Part shown: positions 1 through 8,591 of the stretch, piece by piece
Layout: each line of letters begins with the position of its first letter
Position numbering within the stretch: position 1 is the stretch's first letter
Source: Psychromonas sp. MB-3u-54
Lineage (GTDB): Bacteria; Pseudomonadota; Gammaproteobacteria; Enterobacterales; Psychromonadaceae
Direction of reading: 5' to 3'
Length of the DNA stretch: 41,108 nt
Assembly: GCF_002836415.1 (NCBI RefSeq)
Contig: NZ_PJBP01000104.1
Coordinates: 1-41,108 of the forward strand
The notes under the pieces: model-generated
What the model saw: the letters and a program-made list of their open reading frames with translations, nothing else
What the model was told of the DNA's origin: nothing
Database searches by the model: none
Translations under genes and position numbers: made by a program

Positions 1-90
1 CTCGCTCAAACGGAACTAAAATAGTCGGCTCAGTTTTGCTTCGCTCCACATATAGCCAATAATTTCAGCCCGCTTAAGCGGGCGTTGGAT
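1..90 (+). repeat. attC-like integron recombination site (left edge cut by window)
   Basis: Imperfect inverted repeat. The left arm, from GGAACTAAAATAGTCGGCT, pairs with the right arm AGCCAATAATTTCAGCC, and the right end carries a core site GTTGGAT (84-90) that fits GTTRRRY. The loop contains GCTTCGCTCCACA, which recurs exactly in the attC-like site at 10495-10591. The left core half-site lies outside the window or is degenerate. It precedes the DUF2971 cassette. Confidence 0.7.
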
Positions 91-126
91 CGGTTTTTAA
101 ATCACACTTGAGTTAAGCTAATAGTC

Positions 127-1175
127 ATGAAAGTATATAAATACACTCCGCATATAAATCAATTTATAGAATCTTCAGCGATGAAGTTAACACCAATTTT
201 ACAACTAAATGATCCATTTGAAGCAAAATTAACAGATGGATTTATTAATAATTTAGGCATTGAATGTAAAAAAATATTTAAAGAAAAATACGATAGTATC
301 TTTCCTGGCTTTAAAGATAGTATTCAAGAAAGTAGTCGTTATAAAGGTATAGTCTCATTATCTAGAAAATCATCTGATATTATAATGTTATCGCATTACG
401 CTTCGAATCATGAAGGTGGAATATTAGAATTTGAAGTTTCTAGTTTGTCTGACGGTTCTAATAATACAACAAGCCTTTTTGATAGACTAAATAAGGGGAG
501 TTATAATTTTGGTGATGTTCAATATGAGAAAAAAAGACGCCTAGAGCTAAGTGATGATTTTGATAAGTACTTATCAAGAGATATTTTTTTTGAAAAATAT
601 ATTGAATGGGAATATGAAGAAGAAGTGAGGTATGCGTCAGACTTTCGAAATGCTGACTCTATTATCATTTCCAAAAAAAGTTTAGTGAAAAATCACTTTG
701 ACGAGCTAAATGAAAATGGCGACTTAAATATAGTGTCATGGCATATTGAAGATGATTGTTTCTATCATATTTTTGAATCATCTGATTTTGATGAAAATGA
801 GGATCGCTTGTATCGTAGCAAAAAGAAAAAGATAAGGAGTATTGTCGGTCGTATTTTTAGAGAGAACATTCTTATGACGAAACAAGTGAAAATGTAATCT
901 TAAAGCTAAAATGTAATACTCATAGCTACTTTGGGTTTGACCAAGCGGTGTCATGGCGTAAATTCTTGAGTGGAAACCACGACTTTCATCCTATGGTCAA
1001 AGTAAATAGAGAGGCATTAACAGGGATTTACCTAGGTTGTAATTTTAATACATCTGAAATCAATGAGTCTTCAATAAATAAGTTCCCAAACTTGTCTGGA
1101 AATGTAACGAAAGCAAAACTTTGTGGTAATGACTTCAAACTTAATCCTGTTAAAATATTCGAAATATGCAACTAA
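127..1175 (+). pseudogene. DUF2971 family cassette protein, split by one frameshift
   Basis: Two reading frames together give one DUF2971-type protein. The first (127-897) has the N-terminal LNDPFE motif, an IIMLSHYASNHEGG segment matching the family's MWsHYAdnHkG signature, and an EWEYEEEVRYA segment matching the W-y-E-E-R motif. The second is open from 861 to 1175 and carries the C-terminal REALTGIYLGCNF segment. The frame change lies near 859-863, in an AGAGAG run just after the peptide VGRIF. The C-terminal frame could start at GTG 948 but reads more naturally as a continuation. The gene lies between two attC-like sites, so it is a cassette gene. DUF2971 proteins are common in cassettes and defence-rich regions and their biochemical function is not settled. 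The frameshift could be real decay or a sequencing error. Confidence 0.75.
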
Positions 1176-1286
1176 CAAGTTCGTGAACCTGAAGCCATAC
1201 CTCCACTTCGGTACTGAGTGAATTTTTGGCGCTACACTACACTACGCTCACGGCATGGCTCAGGTTAACAAGGCAAAGCGTTATAC
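1172..1286 (+). repeat. attC-like integron recombination site
   Basis: Begins CTAACAAG and ends GCGTTATAC. The arm AACCTGAAGCCAT (1186-1198) pairs with ATGGCTCAGGTT (1255-1266), leaving one unpaired A in the left arm, the extrahelical base typical of attC hairpins. The site overlaps the stop of the preceding cassette gene, as expected for a compact cassette. Confidence 0.75.
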
Positions 1287-1367
1287 CCAAATAGCCAAAG
1301 CACCGCTTCATCCCACAGAAACACTAATGGATAATGGGATGTTTGGAAGTTGTTTCTCAAAGTGGTG

Positions 1368-1396
1368 TTGACGGTAGTGTCAGGTAGGTTTATAAT
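1368..1396 (+). promoter_or_regulatory. sigma70-type promoter inside a cassette
   Basis: A -35 TTGACG (1368-1373) and a perfect -10 TATAAT (1391-1396) are separated by 17 bases. It lies about 30 bases upstream of the ATG at 1428. Most cassettes depend on the integron promoter; cassettes with their own promoter are typically toxin-antitoxin modules. Confidence 0.7.
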
Positions 1397-1427
1397 TTTA
1401 GCGTAATATTTTATTAAGGTAATTATC

Positions 1428-1598
1428 ATGCTTAGCACTATGAGCGTATATCAAGAAGAAACTTCCAAACTTATTGCTGTAGCTAATAACTCAGCGCGTA
1501 TAAGTTTACACGGGTCTTTAACAGAGAAAAAAGCACAATTACTGAAAGGACTTAGCTCCGTCGATGCAAGATATAAAAATAGAAAGAAAGAATGTTGA
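1428..1598 (+). CDS. Small cassette ORF, 56 aa, unknown (possible antitoxin-like partner)
   Basis: Too short for a 60-residue cut-off but well placed. It has an AAGG ribosome site (1416-1419), ATG at 1428, and lies directly behind the promoter at 1368-1396. The product is 56 residues, with a polar N-terminal half and a basic C-terminal end (RYKNRKKEC). Its last 35 bases overlap the start of the next gene (1564), so the two are probably translationally coupled. I recognise no family. The small first gene overlapping a larger second gene, with a private promoter, is the usual toxin-antitoxin layout. That assignment is inference from architecture only. Confidence 0.5.
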   Translation: MLSTMSVYQEETSKLIAVANNSARISLHGSLTEKKAQLLKGLSSVDARYKNRKKEC

Positions 1599-2022
1599 AG
1601 AAGTAACTATTAATACCCTTTTTGGTGTATTAAGCGATCACTATGGGTACGATTATGAAGAGTGGTTAGATGAGATTATCGAACTACAAACAAAATGGGA
1701 AAACCAAGGTTACATCGAAATATACCAAACCTATGAAGATAAAGAGTGGGGTAGAGTAAAAGACTCTTCTTTAGCTCAAGGAGCTTCTCCTTATTATATC
1801 GGACTATTCCACGCTAGACTTTTAAATGACAGAGCTAATGATCCTCTTGTCATTATAAAATTTCATGAAACAAAAACAGGTCAATTAGCTGATATGAAGT
1901 TAATGGTTGACCACGATGATATATTTGGTTTGAAAAACCAAAAGAAATCGCCAGAACAATTAAGATCGATAAGAGTGCAATTAGATAAATTCATACAAGA
2001 TGCAGACTTAACCCTGACCTAA
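1564..2022 (+). CDS. Cassette protein of unknown family, 152 aa
   Basis: Acidic 152-residue protein rich in Glu, Asp and aromatic residues (YGYDYEEWLDEIIEL near the N terminus, ASPYYIGLFHARLLNDR in the middle, VDHDDIFG towards the end). No signal peptide or membrane segment is visible. The start ATG (1564) lies inside the upstream 56-aa gene in another frame, with only a weak ribosome site, which suggests coupled translation. I do not recognise the family. It could be the larger partner of a two-gene stress or toxin module, or an unrelated cargo protein. Confidence 0.6.
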   Translation: MQDIKIERKNVEEVTINTLFGVLSDHYGYDYEEWLDEIIELQTKWENQGYIEIYQTYEDKEWGRVKDSSLAQGASPYYIGLFHARLLNDRANDPLVIIKFHETKTGQLADMKLMVDHDDIFGLKNQKKSPEQLRSIRVQLDKFIQDADLTLT

Positions 2023-2150
2023 ACTCCAACCATCCAAACCACGGGATAAAAAGCCATTCAACAGGGCGATACAGCTGTCGCGGTTTGCTAAAACCCAAAG
2101 CGGCAAAAACAGCGCTAACCTACGCACCAGTTTTACGCGGTGTTATTGAG
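2023..2150. other. Gene-free stretch between cassette and portal repeats
   Basis: No convincing gene. It holds a small palindrome (ACAGCTGT within GCGATACAGCTGTCGC) and ends in GGTGTTATTGAG, which could be a degraded attC core, but no convincing long stem could be paired. Confidence 0.3.
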
Positions 2151-2252
2151 CCGTTTCCAGCACCTCATACTCTTTCATTTTAAGCACTTCAAATCCTGCA
2201 AAATCATTTAACTCCAGTAAGATTTCTCCGATCGGTTTAATTTCGTTTTTAT
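2151..2252 (-). pseudogene. Phage portal gene 3' fragment (copy 1 of 4, shortest)
   Basis: Read on the minus strand this is the last part of the same P2-type portal gene found at 2454-2818, 12585-12822 and 12999-13540. Near-identical sequence begins at CCGTTTCCAGC and stops at CGTTTTTAT (2252), 7 bases before the junction motif at 2259. The normal stop codon is replaced, because sequence left of 2151 differs from the other copies. Confidence 0.75.
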
Positions 2253-2258
2253 TAAGAG

Positions 2259-2275
2259 GGTCGAGGGTCAAGTCT
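2259..2275 (+). repeat. 17-bp junction motif, copy 1
   Basis: GGTCGAGGGTCAAGTCT, immediately after the first portal fragment. It is followed by 20 bases of the conserved spacer (to 2295) and then by a second copy of the motif. Confidence 0.8.
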
Positions 2276-2296
2276 TTCATTTTGCAGTTTGTTAAG

Positions 2297-2313
2297 GGTC
2301 GAGGGTCAAGTCT
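2297..2313 (+). repeat. 17-bp junction motif, copy 2
   Basis: Exact GGTCGAGGGTCAAGTCT, starting one base after the truncated spacer of copy 1. It heads a long unit of motif, roughly 140-bp AT-rich spacer and portal 3' end, which runs to 2818. Confidence 0.8.
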
Positions 2314-2453
2314 TTCATTTTGCAGTTTGTTAATAATTAGTGTCTATTCTAGGTCGCTATGAGGGCGTTTGCTACTTAAAAATAATAAATATTATTCGTT
2401 CATTATTGTTGTTTATTAGTAAATCGACCCTTTTTACTTTCCGAACATTGTTT

Positions 2454-2818
2454 TTAACTGCCCGTTTCCAGCACCTCATATTCCTTCATTTTAAGCACTT
2501 CAAATCCTGCAAAATCATTTAACTCCAGTAAGATTTCTCCGATCGGTTTAATTTCGTTTTTATGAAACATTTTATCCACTTTATTCAGATCACCGACCGG
2601 GCTAAAACCTTCTCGCACGATACTCATTAAATCCAGAGGAATGCGATGCGCTGAAAGAATATCGCCGGTGGTGACATTTTTCATTTTGCTGAATTCGTCC
2701 TTTGCATCGAGCTGGCCAACGGGGATTAATTCCGGTTTTTCTTTGTCTTTCCCTTTGCCGTTAACGAACATTTTTTTAAAATTACCCAGGCCTTTGGCGC
2801 TGTTGAGATTGATTTTAA
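2454..2818 (-). pseudogene. Phage portal protein (P2 gpQ type), C-terminal fragment
   Basis: The minus-strand product carries the C-terminal region of P2-family portal proteins: an IPVGQLDAKDEFSKMKNVT segment, then DILSAHRIPLDLM, the EIKPIGEILLELND helix and a last FEVLKMKEYE segment. Upstream codons extend it to about 2818 (LNSAKGLGNFKKMFVNG), beyond which homology with the copy at 12999-13540 stops. Full portals of this family are around 340 aa, so roughly the last 120 residues remain. It cannot form a portal ring. The copy lies inside a unit beginning at the junction motif at 2297. Confidence 0.8.
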
Positions 2819-3036
2819 GAATGACCCATATAGATGCGATTCACCAAAACTAAGATGTCGTAATCTAGCTATTCAGAGAACCTTACGACGCGACCAATAT
2901 CAGTAGGTGTTGCGTTTTTTAGAACAATAAAAGAAAACTGCTTCATATATATTTGTTGTATTAAGTTTTATTCTTTATCTACTTGAACGTTTAAAAACTA
3001 CTTTAAGCGCTATTTCCCAAATTAGAGAGAATAAAT
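2819..3036. other. Leader region of the 3037 operon
   Basis: No gene. It contains a short inverted repeat (GTCGTAA near 2855 and TTACGAC near 2882) and AT-rich DNA before a GAGAG ribosome site ahead of ATG 3037. The operon promoter must lie here or further left, but no single match is convincing. Confidence 0.35.
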
Positions 3037-3918
3037 ATGACTCAGAACGCAGCGGACAAAAAAATCGGCATTATTGGTCTTGGTAATATGGGCAACGGTA
3101 TGGCGCAAACACTTATTCGCGAAGGCTTTAGCGTAGTAGGCACTGATTTAGGTGAATCACAACGCACAGCAGCGGCAGCGATGGGTGTTGAAGTAGTCGA
3201 TAGCATTCAATCACTGTGCGCACAATGCGAAAATATTATCTTATCCCTGCCTATGGCAAAGCACGTGCAAGCAGTTATTAATGGCCCAGAAGGTTTGTTA
3301 AAACACGCTACAAAAAACACCCTAATTGTTGATACTACGACGTCAGAGCCGAATGTAACACGCGAACTTGCGACTACTTTAAGTAAGCAGGGGCATCACT
3401 TGTTAGATTGCCCTGTGAGCGGTGGGCCTGCAGGTGCTTCTGCTGGAACCATGGTAATAGTCGCTGGTGGTGAGAAAAAAGCACTTGAGCGAGCGATGCC
3501 ATTTCTCAATGCATTGAGCAGTAAAGTGGTGCATTTAGGTGAATCCGGGAGTGGACATGCGGCAAAACTGATTAATAATTTACTTTGCGCAGCCCATCTA
3601 ATAACCACCGCGGAAGCTGTTGCCTTAGGTAAAAAGGCGGGACTTGACCCGCAGGCGTTGATTGAAGGATTAAATGCAGGATCAGGCGGCAGTGCGATTA
3701 GTCAAGTTAACTTTCCGCGTTGGATTTTGAATGAAGGCTTTGATTCGGGGTTCTCTATGAAATTAATGCGTAAAGATGTGCGCTTAGCTCAGCAATTAAT
3801 TTCAGATATGGGTATGAATCTCTCTCTCAGTGAAAAAGCTGCCGAGATATGGGCCGAAAGTGAAAACACCATTGCTGATGAAGATGACTTTAATTGCATT
3901 GTAAAAAACCATCTTTAA
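3037..3918 (+). CDS. NAD(P)-dependent beta-hydroxyacid dehydrogenase (3-hydroxyisobutyrate dehydrogenase family)
   Basis: 293 residues, the normal family length. A Rossmann motif GLGNMG is at residues 14-19, the substrate loop DCPVSGGPAGAS is around 124-135, and the catalytic Lys is K177 in GSGHAAKLINN. A second conserved MRKD lies at 244-247. The family oxidises beta-hydroxyacids (3-hydroxyisobutyrate, L-serine, L-threonate, tartronate semialdehyde in reverse) to semialdehydes in the cytosol. Substrate cannot be fixed from sequence; a serine-type or threonate-type dehydrogenase fits as well as 3-hydroxyisobutyrate. It is the first gene of an operon, followed 68 bases later by an aldehyde dehydrogenase that would take its product. 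Confidence 0.88.
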   Translation: MTQNAADKKIGIIGLGNMGNGMAQTLIREGFSVVGTDLGESQRTAAAAMGVEVVDSIQSLCAQCENIILSLPMAKHVQAVINGPEGLLKHATKNTLIVDTTTSEPNVTRELATTLSKQGHHLLDCPVSGGPAGASAGTMVIVAGGEKKALERAMPFLNALSSKVVHLGESGSGHAAKLINNLLCAAHLITTAEAVALGKKAGLDPQALIEGLNAGSGGSAISQVNFPRWILNEGFDSGFSMKLMRKDVRLAQQLISDMGMNLSLSEKAAEIWAESENTIADEDDFNCIVKNHL

Positions 3919-3986
3919 GCATAGCCCTTATAAATATGAATCAATAAATATTAGCGCCCCCTAAACTATTAACAGAGAATATAAAT

Positions 3987-5525
3987 ATGACATTTAGCGT
4001 CGAAAAAAACGGTGAAAACCAAGTATCTTCACTATTAACTACTATGTTAGGCACTGATCAATTTGGTAGTTGGATCAATGGTCAGTTAGTCAGCGGTACA
4101 GGAGATAACATTGATTTAGTCAATGCAGCCACTGGCAACGTTTTTATGCAATATCAAGATGCTGGCTCCGTCAATGTTGAGCATGCGGCACAAGCGGCTG
4201 TTCTCGCTCAGCGTGAGTGGTTTTCAATGACCGCGACAGCCCGCGGTCGCACTATGTACAATTGTGGTGCAAAAGTGCGTGAAGCTGCGGAAGATCTGGC
4301 TAAGCTTGAGTGTATTTCTGCCGGTAAACCTTTACGCGATTGTCGTGTCGAAGTGGCTAAAGTAGCAGAAATGTTCGAATACTACGCGGGTTGGTGCGAT
4401 AAAATGACTGGCCAAGTTATCCCAGTCCCTACTAGCCATTTAAATTACACTCGTCATGAGCCTTTCGGTGTCGTTGTGCAAATCACACCTTGGAATGCGC
4501 CTGTATTTACAGGTGGCTGGCAAATTGCACCTGCCATTTGTGCAGGTAATGCGGTGCTTTTAAAGCCATCTGAATTAACACCATTAAGTACTACAGTACT
4601 TGCTAAGTTGCTGGAAGAAGCGGGTATTCCTAAAGGATTAGTGAATGTTATTAATGGGTTAGGCCATACCACAGGCGCAGCTGCTATCGCCAATAAGCTT
4701 TGTAAAAAAGTCATTTTTGTCGGTTCTCCTAAAACAGGCAGTTTAATCGCTGGAGCAGCGGCACAACGTGTTATCCCCTGCGTATTAGAACTAGGTGGAA
4801 AGTCAGCAAATATTATCTTTGACGATGCCAATTTAGATCGTGCAGTTGTTGGGGCGCAAGCTGCCATTTTCGCGGCCGCCGGGCAAAGTTGCGTATCAGG
4901 CTCTCGATTATTAGTGCACAAAAATGTTTACCAAGAAGTCGTAGAAAGACTGGCATCTGCAACTGATAAAATTGCAGTAAACTTACCTTGGTTAGAAGAG
5001 ACTATGGTTGGTCCTGTTAATAACATTAATCAGTTTAACCATATCAAGGCGCTTGTTGCAGAGGCGGTAGCACAAGGCGCTAAAGTAGCAGCAGGTGGTG
5101 GTGAGTGTAATGTGCTTGGAGGTGAAGGTGGTTATTTTTATAAACCGACCGTATTAGCCGATGTTGCTAATAACATGAGTGTTGCACAAGAAGAAATTTT
5201 TGGTCCTGTCGTCTCTGTTATTCCTTTTGACGATGAAGATCACGCGATCGCCATCGCCAATGATAGCCGTTTTGGTTTAGCCGGTGCAGTGTGGACTGCT
5301 GATATTGGTCGAGCTCATCGCATGGCCGCTCAAGTTAATGCGGGTACTTTCTGGGTAAACAGTTACAAAGCTATCAATGTGATGTCACCTTTTGGTGGCT
5401 TTGGTGAAAGTGGTTATGGGCGTTCAAGCGGCTATGAAGGGCTGCTTGAATATACTCAAACTAAAAGTGTTTGGATTGAAACAGCAAAAGATGCAGCGAT
5501 TCAATTTGGATATAGTGTCGAATAA
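3987..5525 (+). CDS. NAD-dependent aldehyde dehydrogenase
   Basis: 512 residues. The N170 oxyanion region (ITPWNAPVF), the cofactor segment KPSELTPL, the general-base E268 in LELGGKS and the nucleophile C302 in GQSCVSGSR are all present, as is EEIFGPV near residue 405. It is closest in style to the betaine-aldehyde and gamma-aminobutyraldehyde branch of the superfamily, but substrate is not readable from the motifs. ATG 3987 is preceded by an AGAGAA site. In context it would oxidise the semialdehyde made by the upstream dehydrogenase to an acid. Confidence 0.9.
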   Translation: MTFSVEKNGENQVSSLLTTMLGTDQFGSWINGQLVSGTGDNIDLVNAATGNVFMQYQDAGSVNVEHAAQAAVLAQREWFSMTATARGRTMYNCGAKVREAAEDLAKLECISAGKPLRDCRVEVAKVAEMFEYYAGWCDKMTGQVIPVPTSHLNYTRHEPFGVVVQITPWNAPVFTGGWQIAPAICAGNAVLLKPSELTPLSTTVLAKLLEEAGIPKGLVNVINGLGHTTGAAAIANKLCKKVIFVGSPKTGSLIAGAAAQRVIPCVLELGGKSANIIFDDANLDRAVVGAQAAIFAAAGQSCVSGSRLLVHKNVYQEVVERLASATDKIAVNLPWLEETMVGPVNNINQFNHIKALVAEAVAQGAKVAAGGGECNVLGGEGGYFYKPTVLADVANNMSVAQEEIFGPVVSVIPFDDEDHAIAIANDSRFGLAGAVWTADIGRAHRMAAQVNAGTFWVNSYKAINVMSPFGGFGESGYGRSSGYEGLLEYTQTKSVWIETAKDAAIQFGYSVE

Positions 5526-5587
5526 ATAATAAAAAGTGTGAGTAAAAAAGCGTTTTAAAATTTTTAGTAAACATAAGGTCATTAAGT

Positions 5588-6382
5588 ATGTCAGATTATG
5601 TCAGAGAAATAGATGTTGCGAATTTGTGGCCAACGATACAACGAGAAATTCAGCAGGAGGCAAATAACACGCCTTTATTAAACACTTTTTTTCAGCGTAA
5701 TATCTTAGACCATGCCAATTTTGAAGCGGCTTTATGCCATATTTTAGCCGAAAAACTAGCCGATCAGCAAAGCGCAGTTTTGTCGTGGAAAAACCACCTT
5801 TATTCTATCGTTTTATCGCAACAAAAGCCCTCTAGTGATATCGCTGGAATAAAGGGAAAGAGCATTAAAGAAGGCGCTTTAGCGGATTTGTTATGTCAAT
5901 TAAGCGGCAATGCCAGCATCAAAGACCACTACTCACCATTGTTGTTTTTTGCTGGTTATCAAGCATTACAGTGTCATCGATTTGCTCATTATTGCTGGTT
6001 TAACCAACAGCGAGCATTAGCTGGCTATATACAGGCAAAGACAGTTTCATTATTTGGTATCGATATACACCCGGCTGCACAAATAGGTTCTGGTATATTT
6101 ATGGATCACTCGGTGGCAGTTGTTATAGGCGAGACTGCTGTAGTGGAAGATGATGTTACTCTCTTTCAAAGTGTCACTTTGGGGGGCACCGGTAAAGGCA
6201 GTGGCGATCGTCATCCAAAAATTCGTCAAGGGGCTTTCATAGGTTCAGGGACAGTGATTTACGGAAATATCGAGATTGGTAAAAATGCCAAAGTGGCCGG
6301 TGGAACGGTGGTGGTTAAAGATGTTGCAGAAAATACCACTGTGTTTGGCCTGACAGCAAAGGAAAAACATAGTCAATGTTAA
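5588..6382 (+). CDS. Serine O-acetyltransferase-like protein (CysE family)
   Basis: 264 residues. An alpha-helical N-terminal domain (about 1-150) is followed by a left-handed beta-helix of hexapeptide repeats. CysE active-site elements are present: DIHPAA at 159-164, DHS around H174, GETAVVEDD at 181-189, and QSVTLGGTGKGSGDRHPKI at 194-212. It would transfer acetyl from acetyl-CoA to serine or a related hydroxyl. The C terminus ends in KEKHSQC instead of the usual tail ending in Ile that docks into CysK, and the GxPAR segment is degenerate, so it probably does not form a cysteine synthase complex. A catabolic-operon setting is unusual for a CysE; it may act on another substrate. Confidence 0.85.
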   Translation: MSDYVREIDVANLWPTIQREIQQEANNTPLLNTFFQRNILDHANFEAALCHILAEKLADQQSAVLSWKNHLYSIVLSQQKPSSDIAGIKGKSIKEGALADLLCQLSGNASIKDHYSPLLFFAGYQALQCHRFAHYCWFNQQRALAGYIQAKTVSLFGIDIHPAAQIGSGIFMDHSVAVVIGETAVVEDDVTLFQSVTLGGTGKGSGDRHPKIRQGAFIGSGTVIYGNIEIGKNAKVAGGTVVVKDVAENTTVFGLTAKEKHSQC

Positions 6383-6408
6383 AATCAATTCATATAAATA
6401 GGTGTAAA

Positions 6409-7296
6409 ATGGCGACTAAAAAAAATCATTTAGGTATTGATCATCCTCTAGTGGCGATTGCTGATATAGATAAGGCAGTGACTGACTTTGCTCGTTTAGG
6501 GTTTTTTATCAATCCGAGACATCATCACCCTTGGGGTACAGATAATCATTTATTAATGTTTCCAGAAAATTTTATCGAACTGATCAGCGTCTATGATCAT
6601 AGTAAACTGGATATGGTTAATGAAAAAGGCTTTGCATTTGGTCGTTTTATTCAAAATTCAATAGAGCGTAAAGAGGGCATTTCTCTTGTTGCCTTGCATA
6701 GCGAAGATGCTAGAGCTGATCATCAATTGTTGGAAGACAATGGTGTTGAAAACCAAGGCATCGTCGATTTTAGGCGTATTGCTCATCGACCCGATGGCAG
6801 TGAAGAGGAAGCGGTTGTTTCACTGGTGATGTTAATTAACTCCCAGGAACCTGCTATTTCCAATTTCCTTTGTCATCAACACAAACCTGATTTAGTTTGG
6901 GTTGAGGATTGGATGACCCATGCCAATGGTGCTAATGCTATTACTATGGTCAGTTATATTGCTGCAAAACCCGCGGACTTTTATGAGCGTTTTGCAGGTC
7001 TTTACGGCGCAGAAGCCGTTACCGTTGAGGAGGGGGGCTTAATTGCAAAGACTGATAAGGGTGATTTTGAAATACTCAGCCCAGAACGAGCCAAATTACG
7101 TTTTGCGGGTGTAGCGATCCCCTGCAATGACGACCAGCTCCCTTGCGGTATTGCTATTCGCGTAAAGACACATTCAATAGAACAAGCTAAAGCCCATTTA
7201 AATGAAAATAATGTTGCCTATATCCTGACTGAAGAAAATGGCTTACGTATTGCGGCAAGCTATGCTGGCAATACCATCATTGAAATATATTCATAA
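6409..7296 (+). CDS. VOC-superfamily protein with glyoxalase-like domain
   Basis: 295 residues from ATG 6409 (MATKK), chosen because AGGTG lies about 6 bases upstream; an in-frame ATG at 6376 would overlap the previous gene. The N-terminal segment LGIDHPLVAIADIDKAV and later GTDNHLLMFPENFIELI are typical of VOC beta-alpha-beta modules with the metal-ligand pattern H...E. The C-terminal half is a second, weaker module (AGVAIPC, GIAIRVKT, NTIIEIY). It resembles the Glyoxalase_3 type, whose members include lyases, dioxygenases and uncharacterised enzymes. In this operon it may isomerise, cleave or bind the pathway intermediate. Confidence 0.75.
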   Translation: MATKKNHLGIDHPLVAIADIDKAVTDFARLGFFINPRHHHPWGTDNHLLMFPENFIELISVYDHSKLDMVNEKGFAFGRFIQNSIERKEGISLVALHSEDARADHQLLEDNGVENQGIVDFRRIAHRPDGSEEEAVVSLVMLINSQEPAISNFLCHQHKPDLVWVEDWMTHANGANAITMVSYIAAKPADFYERFAGLYGAEAVTVEEGGLIAKTDKGDFEILSPERAKLRFAGVAIPCNDDQLPCGIAIRVKTHSIEQAKAHLNENNVAYILTEENGLRIAASYAGNTIIEIYS

Positions 7297-7312
7297 AAAG
7301 AGAGAAATAATA

Positions 7313-8479
7313 ATGGAAGCGATTGCACTAGGCAGTGAATTAGACTTGCTAATGCGGGAATGGCGTAGAGATATTCACGCCCATCCAGAAACCGCTTATG
7401 AAGAGCACCGCACCGCGGGTAAAATAGTACAACTGCTGGAAAGTTTTGGTTTAGATGTGTGCACCGGGTTAGGAGTCACAGGTGTCGTCGCCACTCTAAA
7501 AGGCGATAGACCTGGCTGTCGTTCTATTGGTTTACGCGCAGATATTGATGCACTTAATGTGCAAGAATTAAATGATTTTGAACACCGTTCTCATCATCAA
7601 GGAAAAATGCATGCCTGTGGCCACGATGGTCATACTGCAACGTTATTAGGTGCTGCTAAGTACTTATCTGAAAACAGAGATTTTGCCGGCACGGTGGTCT
7701 TTATTTTCCAACCTGCAGAAGAGGGAGAAGCCGGCGCGAAGGCAATGTGCGATGACGGTTTGTTCGATAAATTTAATGTCGATGCTGTCTATGGCATGCA
7801 TAATTGGCCGGGTATTGAGCAAGGTAAATTTGCAGTACACAGCGGTGCTGTTATGGCCTCTTTGGATGTATTTGATATTACTATCAAGGGCCAAGGTTGT
7901 CATGCCGGGATGCCGCATCTGGGCACTGATCCTATTTTGGTAGCAAGTCAATTAATTGGTGCGCTACAAAGTGTTGTCAGCAGGAACCTAGATCCACTGT
8001 CCTCCGGGGTCATCAGCATCACAAAAATGCTCGGTGGTGAAGCTTATAATGTTATTCCGGATTCCGTTACCTTGTCAGGCACTTGTCGTGCTTTTTCCAC
8101 TGAACAACAAGATCAAATAGAGTCGTTAATGCGTCAGCGAGTAAAAAGCATCTGTGAAGCTTTTTCTGCTGAAGGCGCACTTGACTATCGTCGGATAGCC
8201 CCTAGTACTGTAAATCACCTGCAACAGGCTAAAATATGCCGCGCAGTGACCACGGCCTTAGTCGGTGAAAGCAATGTATTATTAGATCCTGCGCCGAGTA
8301 TGGGAGCGGAAGATTTTGCTTTCATGTTGTTAAAAAAACCCGGTGCTTATATTTGGATAGGTAACGGCGTAATAAAAGATGGTGAAGGATTGCATAACCC
8401 GCACTACGATTTTAACGATGATATACTCTCCTTAGGTGCTAACTATTGGATTGCGTTAACGCAACAACATTTAGCTTAG
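7313..8479 (+). CDS. M20D-family metal-dependent amidohydrolase (hippurate / N-acyl-amino acid hydrolase type)
   Basis: 388 residues from ATG 7313, which has a GAGAGAAATA site upstream and replaces the longer in-frame start that overlaps the VOC gene. Metal-binding elements: GLRADIDAL (73-81), MHACGHDGHT with C102, H104 and H107, QPAEEGEAGA with E136 and E137, H163 in GMHNWPG, and LHNPHYDF near the C terminus. A GAEDFAFML segment is also typical. The family hydrolyses amide bonds of N-acylated amino acids in the cytosol. No signal peptide. It is the last gene of the operon and could release the free amine or acid that the other enzymes process. Confidence 0.9.
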   Translation: MEAIALGSELDLLMREWRRDIHAHPETAYEEHRTAGKIVQLLESFGLDVCTGLGVTGVVATLKGDRPGCRSIGLRADIDALNVQELNDFEHRSHHQGKMHACGHDGHTATLLGAAKYLSENRDFAGTVVFIFQPAEEGEAGAKAMCDDGLFDKFNVDAVYGMHNWPGIEQGKFAVHSGAVMASLDVFDITIKGQGCHAGMPHLGTDPILVASQLIGALQSVVSRNLDPLSSGVISITKMLGGEAYNVIPDSVTLSGTCRAFSTEQQDQIESLMRQRVKSICEAFSAEGALDYRRIAPSTVNHLQQAKICRAVTTALVGESNVLLDPAPSMGAEDFAFMLLKKPGAYIWIGNGVIKDGEGLHNPHYDFNDDILSLGANYWIALTQQHLA

Positions 8480-8591
8480 AAAGCCTTGATTAAGCCTGAT
8501 ATTCTTGACTGGCAAGCTGCGCAGTTGGAATGATTGGGACATTACATCTGTTTTAACGATAATTATTTTAACTTTTTAGAGAAAATTTGAA

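Noticed and set aside
2340..2522. Plus-strand 60-aa frame (also at 12471 and 12888)
   Set aside because: It lies across the spacer and the antisense of the portal fragments and recurs only because the DNA repeats. The minus-strand portal reading matches a known protein family.
4454..4921. 155-aa minus-strand frame inside the aldehyde dehydrogenase gene
   Set aside because: Shadow of a well-matched plus-strand gene with conserved catalytic residues.
5588..6382. Calling this the housekeeping cysE
   Set aside because: The altered C terminus and catabolic-operon context make the housekeeping role uncertain, so no gene symbol was given.
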